Source: Gluconobacter japonicus (lineage in GTDB: Bacteria > Pseudomonadota > Alphaproteobacteria > Acetobacterales > Acetobacteraceae). From it: a DNA stretch of 64,000 bases. Below the pieces are notes generated by a model. It made no database searches. It was not told the DNA's origin and saw nothing but the letters and a program-made list of their open reading frames with translations. Each line of letters starts with the position of its first letter. The stretch's first letter is position 1. The stretch lies in the NCBI RefSeq assembly GCF_002723975.1, contig NZ_BEWO01000010.1:62001-126000 (forward strand), written 5' to 3'. Made by a program: the position numbers and the translations under genes. This document shows positions 1 through 7,886 of the stretch, one piece after another.

Positions 1-202
1 CGTTGCACGGGCAACCTGGCCGGACCAGATTACCATTCGGGCAACACTTGGCACATTGCAGGAAAAAGCGTCCGAAAGCCCCGTCGAACGGACCGCGCTT
101 GTTCTGGTGGGGCCTGCTCTTGGCGCGGAAGAATTTCGGGAAAGTGCGCTGTATGACCCCGAGTATCAGAGACGTTTCAGAGGTGGGTTACCCACTGGAT
201 GA
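1..202 (+). CDS. cobM: Precorrin-4 C(11)-methyltransferase, C-terminal end only
   Basis: Reading from base 2 in frame gives 66 residues and a TGA at 200-202; the start lies left of the window, so no complete ORF is visible. The peptide contains ATWPDQITIRATLGTLQEK and TALVLVGPALGAEEF, then a short tail ending LPTG. This matches the C-terminal end of tetrapyrrole (S-adenosylmethionine-dependent) methylases of the CobM type, which add the C-11 methyl group in corrin ring synthesis. The location beside cbiD and cobB supports this. Its last 37 bases overlap the 3' end of the convergent cbiD gene. CobI or CobJ are possible alternatives because they share the fold, but the ATWPDQ...RATLGTL block favours CobM. 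Confidence 0.8.
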   Translation, partial: VARATWPDQITIRATLGTLQEKASESPVERTALVLVGPALGAEEFRESALYDPEYQRRFRGGLPTG

Positions 203-1269
203 CTGCGCCCAACGCACTGCCCTTGCCGGTTAAATACCAGCACATCCAGCATAACGTTACTGCCTTCCAGAACGCTGAGGGCAAATTGTCGTGCAACACT
301 TGCGATATGATCTCCAAGCGGGATCCCCACCTGGGATGCGAGCAGAAAAGCTTCTGCAACGGTTGGCGTGAGGGCAATGGCCTCCGCGAGGTCTGGGGCG
401 GCACCAGCAGTCGTCGCCAGCGCCGCGAGGGCAGTCATGTCGGCGCTTCCACGCTTGGAATGCAGATCCATCCGGCCCTGAGCCAGTTTCGTCATTTTCG
501 CAATACCGCCCCCGATCGTCAGACGTGGAACCGGATGGCGTCGGATATATTTGAGAACACCGCCTGCGAAATCTCCCATTTCGATCAGAGCGGTCTCCGG
601 CAACCCGTAAAGTTCCTGAACAGCATGTTCAGAAACATTTCCAGTGGTAGCAGCCAGGTGGGGAAGGTTGAGGGCACGTGCGACGTCAATGCCTCGATGG
701 ATACTGTCGATCCATGCGGAGCAGGAAAAAGGTACGACAATCCCGGTTGTGCCCAGAATAGACAGACCGCCAACAATCCCCAGCCGACTGTTCAGTGTCT
801 TTTTCGCCAAGGCGATCCCGTTTTCGACCGACAGCGTCACTTCCGCGGAAACATTCGATCCGGAAACGTCTTCAAGCGCGCGAATAATCATCTGGCGGGG
901 AACAGGGTTAATGGCGGGCTCTCCGGGCGGCAGAGGCAGACCGGGGCGGGTAATGGTGCCTACACCGACACCCGCTACGAATGTCACACCGTTTCCCGAT
1001 GGATGTTCCCGTACCGCCGCATGAATGAGAGCGCCATGCGTCACATCCGGGTCATCGCCCGCGTCCTTGACGACGGCCGCCCAGGCTCCGTTTTCGTTGA
1101 AGCCCTGACCAGCAAGAACGAAGCTGGCCGATTTGCCGCCGGGAAGAGTGATGAGGACCGGATCAGGGAACTGACCCGTCTTCAAAGCCGTCCATGCTGC
1201 CTTGGCCGCCGCCGTAGCGCAGCTTCCGGTCGTCCAGCCATATCGGAGTGGGGGCGCTTTGGCAGTCAT
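166..1269 (-). CDS. cbiD: Cobalt-precorrin-5B C(1)-methyltransferase (CbiD)
   Basis: CbiD methylates C-1 of the corrin ring using S-adenosylmethionine. The 367-residue protein begins MTAKAPPLRYGWTTGSCATA; the glycine/threonine-rich GWTTGSCATAAAKAA block is the family hallmark. Other family motifs are GVGVGTITRPGLPLPPGEPA and GGSILGTTGIV-like text. An ORF 23 codons longer exists, but that start would overlap the divergent cobB start at 1332, and the family normally begins just before RYGWTTG. It lies between cobM and cobB on the opposite strand. CbiD belongs to the cobalt-early (anaerobic) route, yet its neighbours carry CobO/CobB/CobQ-type genes; some Alphaproteobacteria use CbiD in place of CobF. 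Identity is firm; which route is used cannot be settled here. Confidence 0.93.
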   Translation of the reverse strand: MTAKAPPLRYGWTTGSCATAAAKAAWTALKTGQFPDPVLITLPGGKSASFVLAGQGFNENGAWAAVVKDAGDDPDVTHGALIHAAVREHPSGNGVTFVAGVGVGTITRPGLPLPPGEPAINPVPRQMIIRALEDVSGSNVSAEVTLSVENGIALAKKTLNSRLGIVGGLSILGTTGIVVPFSCSAWIDSIHRGIDVARALNLPHLAATTGNVSEHAVQELYGLPETALIEMGDFAGGVLKYIRRHPVPRLTIGGGIAKMTKLAQGRMDLHSKRGSADMTALAALATTAGAAPDLAEAIALTPTVAEAFLLASQVGIPLGDHIASVARQFALSVLEGSNVMLDVLVFNRQGQCVGRSHPVGNPPLKRL

Positions 1270-1331
1270 CAGGTACAGAATACGATATTTATGCCTGAAA
1301 GCGAGCCACACACTCTGAACGAAGGCAAGAA

Positions 1332-2654
1332 ATGACACGCGCTATCATGATTGCTGCTCCCCGTTCAGGCGGAGGGAAGACAACGACGACCCTCGGGCTG
1401 CTGGCGGCTCTACGCGGAAGAAACATTGCCGTTCAGGCGGCGAAAACCGGGCCAGACTATATAGACCCTGCGTTTCATGAGGTTGTGACAGGACGCTCCA
1501 GCCTCAATCTGGACAGTTGGGCCATGACGCCCAGCCTTTTGGAAACCATGCTTGTCCGGTCTGCTGAAGGGGCGGACCTGCTGGTGGTTGAATCGGCTAT
1601 GGGATTGTTTGATGGGCTGCTCGAGCCTGAAAAGTCGCGCGGAGCACCATCGGATATCGCGGCCCGTTTCGATATCCCGGTTGTGCTGGTTCTGGATATC
1701 TCAGGGCAGGGACAATCAGCCGCCGCCATCGCACATGGCTTCGCAACACTGGACCCTGATGTTCGTGTTGCGGGTGTTGTTCTGAACCAGGTTGCGTCCC
1801 CCCGTCATCTTTCCATGGCGCGTGAGGCTGTGCTTGCGGCTGGAATCCCGGTTCTGGGAGCATTCATGCGTGATCCGTCTCTAAAATTGCCCGAACGGCA
1901 TCTTGGGCTGGTGCAGGCACGAGAACAGGCGACGTTAGAAGAGCTTCTCCAGCGCCTTCAGAGCCGAGCGGAAGAATCGCTTGATCTCGATAATCTTCTT
2001 CAAGCCGCATCACCAATGAACGCGCAGGACAGAGGAGAGCTTGCCGTTCTGCCACCCGGACAACGGATCGCGGTTGCGGATGATGCTGCATTTTCCTTTC
2101 TTTACGGGCATGTTGCAAAAAGCTGGCGGCAGGCCGGTGCAGAACTGATCCCGTTCTCGCCTCTCGCCAATGAGGGGCCTGATGAGAGCTGCGACGCCTG
2201 TTGGCTTCCCGGTGGATATCCGGAACTGCATGCAGGCTCTCTGGCTGCGGCAGATCAGTTTATCAGACGTCTTGCAGCTTTCTCCCGAACTCGCCCGGTT
2301 CATGGAGAATGTGGAGGCTTCATGGTGTTGGGACGGGCGCTTGAAGATGCTGATGGCATAATCCATCAGATGACCGGCCTTCTCAGCCATGAGACAAGTT
2401 TCGCAAAGCGGAAAATGAATCTTGGCTACCGGGAAGCTATTCTCCAGACGGATTGCGCTCTGGGTACGAAAGGCGCGGTTTTTCGTGGGCATGAATTTCA
2501 CTACGCCCGTGTGACAAATCCGGGAAAGGACTCTGCGCTGGCACTCCTTCGCGATGGGAATGGCAACGATCTGGGGTTAGCAGGCGGATATCGTGGGCAT
2601 GTGTCAGGTTCATTTTTTCACGTCATGGCAGGCAGAGGCAAGGACGCGGCATGA
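1332..2654 (+). CDS. cobB: Cobyrinic (hydrogenobyrinic) acid a,c-diamide synthase
   Basis: This enzyme amidates the a and c carboxylates of the corrin ring with glutamine and ATP. The 440-residue protein has an N-terminal dethiobiotin-synthetase-like P-loop (APRSGGGKTTTT, Lys16) followed by AAKTGPDYIDPAFHE, and a C-terminal class I glutamine amidotransferase domain with the nucleophile Cys327 in HGECGGFMVLG and a late histidine in FRGHEFHYAR. Length and domain order are normal for CobB/CbiA. The ATG at 1332 is preceded by a purine-rich stretch (GAAGGCAAGAA). The gene overlaps cobO by 4 bp, so cobB-cobO-cobQ are probably translated as one operon. Whether the substrate carries cobalt cannot be read from sequence. 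Confidence 0.95.
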   Translation: MTRAIMIAAPRSGGGKTTTTLGLLAALRGRNIAVQAAKTGPDYIDPAFHEVVTGRSSLNLDSWAMTPSLLETMLVRSAEGADLLVVESAMGLFDGLLEPEKSRGAPSDIAARFDIPVVLVLDISGQGQSAAAIAHGFATLDPDVRVAGVVLNQVASPRHLSMAREAVLAAGIPVLGAFMRDPSLKLPERHLGLVQAREQATLEELLQRLQSRAEESLDLDNLLQAASPMNAQDRGELAVLPPGQRIAVADDAAFSFLYGHVAKSWRQAGAELIPFSPLANEGPDESCDACWLPGGYPELHAGSLAAADQFIRRLAAFSRTRPVHGECGGFMVLGRALEDADGIIHQMTGLLSHETSFAKRKMNLGYREAILQTDCALGTKGAVFRGHEFHYARVTNPGKDSALALLRDGNGNDLGLAGGYRGHVSGSFFHVMAGRGKDAA

Positions 2655-3259
2655 GTATTTCGGATGAAAACGCCCGCTATCGGGAAAAAATGCAGAAACG
2701 CAAGGATATGCAGGACCAGGAAGTCGCATCCAAGACCGTGGAAAAAGGCATTCTGGCTGTTCACACCGGACCGGGAAAAGGGAAATCAACGGCGGCTTTC
2801 GGCCTTGCCCTGAGGGCACTGGGTCATGGCCGACGGGTTGTGGTGGTACAGTTCATCAAAGGGGCCTGGATGACGGGGGAAAGGTCCGCTCTGGAGCGTT
2901 TTGAGGACCTTCTTGAATGGCACACCATGGGCGAGGGCTTTACATGGGAGACACAGGATCGCTCAAGGGATATCGCGGCCTGTGAGCGCGCCTGGGAGGT
3001 TGCGAAAGAAGCTTTGAAGCGTGACGATGTCGGTTTGGTGGTTCTGGACGAACTGAATATTGCCCTGCGTTATGACTACCTTCCGCTGGAGCAGGTTCTG
3101 TCTGACCTCAAGGACAGACCAGCCATGCAGCACGTCGTCATTACTGGCAGAAACGCCAAGCCTGCTTTGGTGGAAGCAGCGGATCTGGTGACGGAAATGA
3201 CATTGGTAAAGCATCATTTCAGCGCAGGCGTCAAAGCACAGGCCGGGTTTGAATTCTGA
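2651..3259 (+). CDS. cobO: Cob(I)yrinic acid a,c-diamide adenosyltransferase
   Basis: CobO transfers the 5'-deoxyadenosyl group of ATP to the cobalt of corrinoids, a cytoplasmic step. The 202-residue protein carries an N-terminal P-loop ([20 protein letters not shown]), the VVQFIKGAW block, the acidic [12 protein letters not shown] motif, [20 protein letters not shown], and the typical C-terminal ending KAQAGFEF. Size and motif order match the CobO/BtuR/CobA family rather than the unrelated PduO or EutT families. The start overlaps the cobB stop by 4 bp, and its own stop abuts the cobQ start with one shared base. The product feeds cobQ and, through finished adenosylcobalamin, the EutBC enzyme encoded at 45-47 kb. 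Confidence 0.95.
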   Translation: MSISDENARYREKMQKRKDMQDQEVASKTVEKGILAVHTGPGKGKSTAAFGLALRALGHGRRVVVVQFIKGAWMTGERSALERFEDLLEWHTMGEGFTWETQDRSRDIAACERAWEVAKEALKRDDVGLVVLDELNIALRYDYLPLEQVLSDLKDRPAMQHVVITGRNAKPALVEAADLVTEMTLVKHHFSAGVKAQAGFEF

Positions 3260-4731
3260 TGGGTAGCGTACCGAAGACGCGGGCTCTCATGTTTCAGGGA
3301 ACCGGCTCCAGCGTTGGAAAATCGGTGCTGGTTGCGGGTATTGCCCGTGCTTTGACGCGACGTGGACTAAAGGTAAGGCCCTTCAAACCTCAGAATATGT
3401 CCAATAACGCCGCCGTAACGCGCGATGGTGGTGAAATCGGGCGTGCGCAGGCCTTGCAGGCGCGCGCTTGCGGTGTTGATCCAACGGTCGATATGAACCC
3501 CGTTTTGCTGAAGCCACAAAGCGAAACCGGCTCACAGCTGGTCGTCTGTGGAAAGATGCGCGGAACCGTTCGGGCTCGGGAATATCAAAGCGTCAAAAAA
3601 GCTCTTCTACCAGAAGTTCTCAGTGCTTTTCAGCGACTGGCGGCAGACGCGGATATTGTTTTGATCGAAGGGGCAGGGTCTGCGTCCGAAGTCAATCTCA
3701 GGGCGAATGACATTGCTAATATGGGGTTTGCTGAGGCAGCGAATGTCAACGTCGTTCTGATTGGTGATATTGACCGGGGCGGCGTAATTGCCAGTCTGGT
3801 AGGTACCAAAGCCGTTCTGCCTGACACGGATGCCGCGCGGATCAAGGGATTTATTGTCAACAGAATGCGTGGAGATGCCTCGCTGTTTGCTGCAGGTATG
3901 ACCGTTATCGCTCAGCAAACAGGTTGGCCGCCTCTTGGACTTGTCACGCATCTGGCGCGCGTCGGAGATCTGCCGGCCGAGGACGCTTCAGACCTTATAA
4001 CGACCACGGGGGCTGCGAGTGGCCTTCGCATAGCCGTGCCGCACCTGCCAACAATTGCCAATTTTGATGATCTCGATCCCTTAAAATCCGACCCGGGCGT
4101 TTCTCTGGATATTGTTCCGCCGGGTCGGCCGCTCCCCGTATGTGATCTCGTCATCCTTCCAGGATCAAAGGCGACTATTTCTGACCTGAAGGCCTTCAAG
4201 GAACAGGGGTGGGATATAGATCTCAAGGCCCATGTCCGTCGAGGAGGTCGAGTTCTGGGTATCTGTGGTGGGTATCAGATGCTTGGTTACGCGATTGAAG
4301 ATCGGGAGGGCCTTGAAGGCTCCTGCGAAATGGTGGAAGGGCTGGGTCTGCTGAATGTGAAGACGGTGCTGACAAAGGAGAAACGTCTGACCGAAGTGTG
4401 CGGAACCCTTCTTCCAGAAAACATTGCACTGTCCGGATACGAGATTCATATTGGTCGCACGACCGGAGCGGATTGCAACCGGCCTTTTGCTATTCTTGAA
4501 GGCCAGCCTGATGGCGCCGTTTCTGCAAACGGGCAGGTCTGGGGAACGTATCTGCATGGGCTGCTTTCTGGCGGCAAGGCACGCGCAGCACTTCTCGCAC
4601 GTCTTGGGATGCCACTCAGTTCCTTGCAGGATCAAGATGAGCGTGTTGAAAACGCCTTGGACGAGTGGGCTGACCATCTGGAGAGCTGTCTGGATCTGGG
4701 CGCGCTTTTATCTTTGGCTCAGCCTGTTTGA
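3259..4731 (+). CDS. cobQ: Cobyric acid synthase
   Basis: CobQ amidates the b, d, e and g carboxylates of adenosylcobyrinic acid a,c-diamide, using glutamine and ATP. The 490-residue protein has the N-terminal P-loop [20 protein letters not shown], the family signature [10 protein letters not shown] followed by [12 protein letters not shown], and [14 protein letters not shown]. The C-terminal glutamine amidotransferase domain has Cys336 in [11 protein letters not shown] and a late catalytic histidine in GTYLHGLL. Length is normal. It is the last gene of the cobB-cobO-cobQ operon and ends 6 bp before the convergent cobD stop. Confidence 0.96.
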   Translation: MGSVPKTRALMFQGTGSSVGKSVLVAGIARALTRRGLKVRPFKPQNMSNNAAVTRDGGEIGRAQALQARACGVDPTVDMNPVLLKPQSETGSQLVVCGKMRGTVRAREYQSVKKALLPEVLSAFQRLAADADIVLIEGAGSASEVNLRANDIANMGFAEAANVNVVLIGDIDRGGVIASLVGTKAVLPDTDAARIKGFIVNRMRGDASLFAAGMTVIAQQTGWPPLGLVTHLARVGDLPAEDASDLITTTGAASGLRIAVPHLPTIANFDDLDPLKSDPGVSLDIVPPGRPLPVCDLVILPGSKATISDLKAFKEQGWDIDLKAHVRRGGRVLGICGGYQMLGYAIEDREGLEGSCEMVEGLGLLNVKTVLTKEKRLTEVCGTLLPENIALSGYEIHIGRTTGADCNRPFAILEGQPDGAVSANGQVWGTYLHGLLSGGKARAALLARLGMPLSSLQDQDERVENALDEWADHLESCLDLGALLSLAQPV

Positions 4732-4737
4732 TGTGCG

Positions 4738-5730
4738 TCAGAGCCAGAGCCACGACGCCAGTCCGATAAGAACAAGACCCTGAACCCCACATGCCCGACG
4801 ATAGAGCCGGAGTGCCCTTGCGAGATCGTCTTGTATCGCTTCCGATCGGCCATTGCCCATCCAATGGTCTTCAACCATCACGCCACCATAGACACGGGGT
4901 CCTGCAAGTTTGAGGCCCAGTGCACCTGCCATGGCAGCTTCCGGCCAGCCTGCATTGGGGGAGCGATGATGGCGGGCATCGTATCTGACGGCCTGAAAAG
5001 CCCCCAATGGACTGGCCTGCCGCATCGTCATGGCGCCAAGAATGATCCACACTGCAGAAAGACGGGAAGCGGGGAGATTGATCAGATCATCCAGCTTCGC
5101 AGAGGCCCATCCGAAGGCAGCATGACGAGGCGTGAGATGGCCAATCATGCTATCCGCAGTATTGATAGATTTGTAGAACACAACTCCGGGCAGACCCCCA
5201 AGCGCCGCCCAGAACAGCGGTGCGACGATCCCGTCCGAGAAATTTTCAGCCAGACTTTCGATGGCTGCCCGGATCACACTGGCTTCGTCCAGTTGCTCGG
5301 GATCACGCCCTACAATCATGGAGACAGCTTTCCTGCCTCCTGCCAGGCCTTCGCGCTTCAAGCCATACAGAACGGCGCGGACGTGTTCCCAGAGGGATCT
5401 TTGAGCAATAAGGGTGCTTGCGACCAACCCTTCCAGAATATGGATTTCCAGAGGAGTGGCGATCAGGCTCAAAAGCTTGAGAGACAACAAGACAATCAAG
5501 ACAGGAAGTGCCGTCAGTAAGCCAAGAGCAATGACACCTTTGAGTTTGCGACGTCCTGGAGTGTCATTGGAATGGTTGAGCCGATGATCCAGTCGGGCGA
5601 TAAGAGCGCCAACCCACGTCACGGGATGGCCAATCAGACGAAACAGCCAGGCCGGATAGCCAAAAACGGCCTCGATTGCGCAGGCGAGACAGGCAACGGA
5701 AATCGTGTGGGAGAGAAAGGAGACGCTCAT
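4738..5730 (-). CDS. cobD: Adenosylcobinamide-phosphate synthase (CobD/CbiB)
   Basis: This integral membrane protein joins cobyric acid to (R)-1-amino-2-propanol O-2-phosphate. The chosen ATG gives 330 residues starting MSVSFLSHTISVACLACAIE, immediately followed by the family block FGYPAWLFRLIGHPVTWVGA. Later motifs are RDPEQLDEASVIRAAIESLAEN, FSDGIVAPLFWAALGG and the NTADSMIGH region. Several hydrophobic helices are visible. A 40-codon upstream extension is rejected because it is charged, not family-like, and would overlap cobC. The gene is convergent with cobQ and divergent from cobC, which makes its aminopropanol-phosphate substrate. In Salmonella this function is called CbiB. Confidence 0.94.
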   Translation of the reverse strand: MSVSFLSHTISVACLACAIEAVFGYPAWLFRLIGHPVTWVGALIARLDHRLNHSNDTPGRRKLKGVIALGLLTALPVLIVLLSLKLLSLIATPLEIHILEGLVASTLIAQRSLWEHVRAVLYGLKREGLAGGRKAVSMIVGRDPEQLDEASVIRAAIESLAENFSDGIVAPLFWAALGGLPGVVFYKSINTADSMIGHLTPRHAAFGWASAKLDDLINLPASRLSAVWIILGAMTMRQASPLGAFQAVRYDARHHRSPNAGWPEAAMAGALGLKLAGPRVYGGVMVEDHWMGNGRSEAIQDDLARALRLYRRACGVQGLVLIGLASWLWL

Positions 5731-5766
5731 GGACCTGCATATTTCATCCGGATGCCGTGATCTAGC

Positions 5767-6804
5767 ATGACGGCAGCCATGCTGAAAAATATGCCAGCTC
5801 ATGGTGGGCAGGTTCGTCAGATCATGCGATCTTTTCCCGAAGCGCCACAACCCTTTGTGGATCTTTCAACCGGGATCAGCCCTTACGCTTACCCTGTCGA
5901 TCAGGCGGTGATAGGGGATTGGACACGATTACCAGAAGCGGAAGAAGAAGAAGCGCTCCGGCAGGCTGCTGCTCAGGCTTACGGCGCGGCATCTTCCGAT
6001 ATGATCGTTGCCGGGCCAGGAACACAGATGCTTATCGCACTGTTGCCAGTGGTCCTGCAGGCTAAACGTGTCACGATTTTTGGCCCGACATACTCTGGGC
6101 ATGAGCAATCCTGGCGTAATGCAGGAGCAGACGTTTCAATTGTGACGGATTGTTCCAGTTTTGAAAACGCCGTTGATCAGCCGAATCAGGTCTGTGTCCT
6201 CTGCAATCCTAACAATCCAGACGGCCGCTACCTCTCGATTGCATATCTTCGTAGACTCTCAGAAAGATGCGCCAAATCAGGATCTTATCTGATTGTGGAC
6301 GAGGCTTTTGCAGATTTTGAAGAAGAAAATACAGTTTCTCTCCTTCCTTTCCCAAGACTGGTTATCTTGCGATCTTTTGGGAAAAGCTACGGATTGCCAG
6401 GGATAAGGCTTGGTTTTCTGGTGGCCTCCAAGAATCTTGCAGATCAAATGCGCACATTTATGGGGGACTGGGCTGTCAGTGCGCCCGCACTGACCATAGG
6501 GTATCAGGCGCTCACCAATACGGCATGGATTACTCATATCAGGACGCGTCTTGATGATGACATGACAAGGCTTAACGCCGCCCTGACCAGCGCTGGACTG
6601 CTTGTGTATGGATCAACGCGTTTGTTTACTTTGATCCACACACAACAGGCGTCTGAACTTTGGATGTTCCTGTGCAAAAAAGGGATTGTAACGCGCGTTT
6701 TCCCCCAGCGCCCTGTTGAGTTGAGACTGGGAGTACCCCGCAATGAGGAAGAGTGGCATCGACTGGAAAGAGCCCTGTCTGACTGGGCGTCCGGGTCCAG
6801 ATGA
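5767..6804 (+). CDS. cobC: Threonine-phosphate decarboxylase (CobC/CobD-type PLP enzyme)
   Basis: The product decarboxylates L-threonine O-3-phosphate to the aminopropanol phosphate used by the divergent neighbour cobD. The 345-residue fold-type I aminotransferase-like protein opens with MPAHGGQVRQ and DLSTGISPYAYP, typical of this branch. It has CNPNNPDGR, LIVDEAFADFE (aspartate pairing with the PLP ring nitrogen) and the PLP lysine in RSFGKSYGLPGIRLGF. A C-terminal substrate arginine is present in ELRLGVPRNEEEW. It overlaps the next gene by 4 bp. Histidinol-phosphate aminotransferase is the nearest alternative, but the HGG start and the context favour CobC. Confidence 0.92.
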   Translation: MTAAMLKNMPAHGGQVRQIMRSFPEAPQPFVDLSTGISPYAYPVDQAVIGDWTRLPEAEEEEALRQAAAQAYGAASSDMIVAGPGTQMLIALLPVVLQAKRVTIFGPTYSGHEQSWRNAGADVSIVTDCSSFENAVDQPNQVCVLCNPNNPDGRYLSIAYLRRLSERCAKSGSYLIVDEAFADFEEENTVSLLPFPRLVILRSFGKSYGLPGIRLGFLVASKNLADQMRTFMGDWAVSAPALTIGYQALTNTAWITHIRTRLDDDMTRLNAALTSAGLLVYGSTRLFTLIHTQQASELWMFLCKKGIVTRVFPQRPVELRLGVPRNEEEWHRLERALSDWASGSR

Positions 6805-7385
6805 AGCTTCTCTGTTTCGCATTGTCGATGTTGCCAAGTCTAAAACAGGGCGTTTTCCCTGACGGGAAGGTGCTGCGAGACTTTTCAGAGCTACGAAAGC
6901 TCGCTTGGCCGACGGCTGATCAATGGGTTGTCGGGACTTTACAAGAAGGAGCAGAACAACTGGCAGAAACTATCGGACAGCTAGTTACGGTCGCCCCAGA
7001 ATTGTGTTCTCGTCATTATGGAGCGTGGAGCGGACGCCCTTTGAAGACAATTTCAGCAGAAGATCTGGAGAAATGGCTTCATGATCCGAAGTTTGTGCCG
7101 CCGGCCGGAGAAAGCCGTAGCATGGTCTATCATCGCGTGGTGCAGTGGCTTCGGAAGATCCAGACAAAAGATGAGACAGTGGCGGTAATGGCGGACGCCG
7201 ATATCGTCCGGCTCCTGATTCTGGCCTGTCTTGGATTGGATGTGACTTGGGAAAATCTAATGGATGTCGCACCGACAAGCTGGAACATTCTTTCTTACCG
7301 GACGCACTGGCGTCTGCAGACCCTCTCTCTTCCTCCTGAAAAATCAGGTTTTGAAACTACTTGCGGGTCAAAAAACGATCATTGA
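6801..7385 (+). CDS. Histidine-phosphatase-fold protein without catalytic histidines
   Basis: The 194-residue protein is translationally coupled to cobC (4-bp overlap). It has the outline of the histidine phosphatase proteins found in alphaproteobacterial cobalamin clusters, where an alpha-ribazole phosphatase role is usually assumed. Parts that fit are CSRHYGAWSGRPLKTI (equivalent to the DYG.W.G block), the PPAGES glutamate region, and AVMADADIVRLLILACLGL (equivalent to the second-histidine strand and helix). However, the N-terminal strand reads KLLCFALSML where an RH or SH motif is expected, and the second histidine position reads Ala-Asp. Both residues needed for phosphohistidine chemistry therefore appear lost. 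It may be a non-catalytic partner of cobalamin synthesis or a decaying gene; the frame is intact. Confidence 0.6.
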   Translation: MKLLCFALSMLPSLKQGVFPDGKVLRDFSELRKLAWPTADQWVVGTLQEGAEQLAETIGQLVTVAPELCSRHYGAWSGRPLKTISAEDLEKWLHDPKFVPPAGESRSMVYHRVVQWLRKIQTKDETVAVMADADIVRLLILACLGLDVTWENLMDVAPTSWNILSYRTHWRLQTLSLPPEKSGFETTCGSKNDH

Positions 7386-7476
7386 TCCAGGCCGCTGCGC
7401 CAACAGCGACAAGAATTGGTCCCAGAATAAACAGGGCGGCGACAAGGCTAATAACAATAATAACCCCAAGCGACAT
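7357..7476 (-). CDS. Small single-pass membrane protein, 39 residues
   Basis: ATG at 7476 and TAG at 7357-7359 encode MSLGVIIVISLVAALFILGP followed by a second hydrophobic stretch and a basic end (NDRFLTRK). A good ribosome-binding site, GGGAG, sits about 8 bases upstream. The hydrophobic run of about 28 residues followed by positively charged residues is typical of a small inner-membrane protein. Its 3' end overlaps the end of the convergent phosphatase-like gene by 29 bases. I do not recognise a family or function. Support comes from the combination of ribosome-binding site, start, uninterrupted hydrophobic segment and charged tail; chance cannot be excluded at this size. Confidence 0.5.
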   Translation of the reverse strand: MSLGVIIVISLVAALFILGPILVAVGAAAWINDRFLTRK

Positions 7477-7886
7477 GATGTTTTCTCCCAACCTAAAAAA
7501 GAAACTTTCACGCACGGAAGCACGTTTGCCACGGTTCCCGCATATATCTGACAGATTTGTGCTTCATAATCACCTCTGAAAAGGGGAACGCCGTGCGTTA
7601 TTTTCTGTTTTTCCTTTCAGGAATAGCTTTTACGCATTTCTGGCTGCGAAGGGTCTCGCTCAAAAATAGTCCTGCGTTGTGTAGTTCGTGACTTGATTAC
7701 TGGAGAGAAACTGGCTGCTTGTGGTCGAAAAGACGATTTTCTTTCTGGGAATAAAGCATGACATCACGAAGTATGTCTGCGCTATTCTGAAAGCGTCTTT
7801 CTTTGGCTTTGGTGCGTTATACTTCTGGTCAACGTGCTTGCATGAGGCAATGTCCTTCAGGCAAAAGCCATGGGAGTTCCGGTCTA
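7477..7886. other. Intergenic region upstream of glgP
   Basis: About 410 bases with no convincing gene. It must carry the promoter of the small minus-strand ORF at its left end and that of glgP at its right end. Short ORFs here lack ribosome-binding sites and hydrophobic or family-like content. A stretch near 7572-7600 (CTCTGAAAAGGGGAACGCC) faintly resembles the start of a cobalamin riboswitch, but no B12 box follows. I see no confident terminator or repeat. Confidence 0.4.

Noticed and set aside
199..1335. A 378-codon open frame on the plus strand opposite cbiD
   Set aside because: It has no recognisable motif and mirrors the coding frame of cbiD, which has clear family signatures; long antisense frames are common in GC-rich coding DNA.
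7572..7600. A fragment resembling the start of a cobalamin riboswitch
   Set aside because: The GCCCCCGCAACTGTAA core and B12 box found at 13.5 kb are missing, so similarity is limited to a short purine-rich word.
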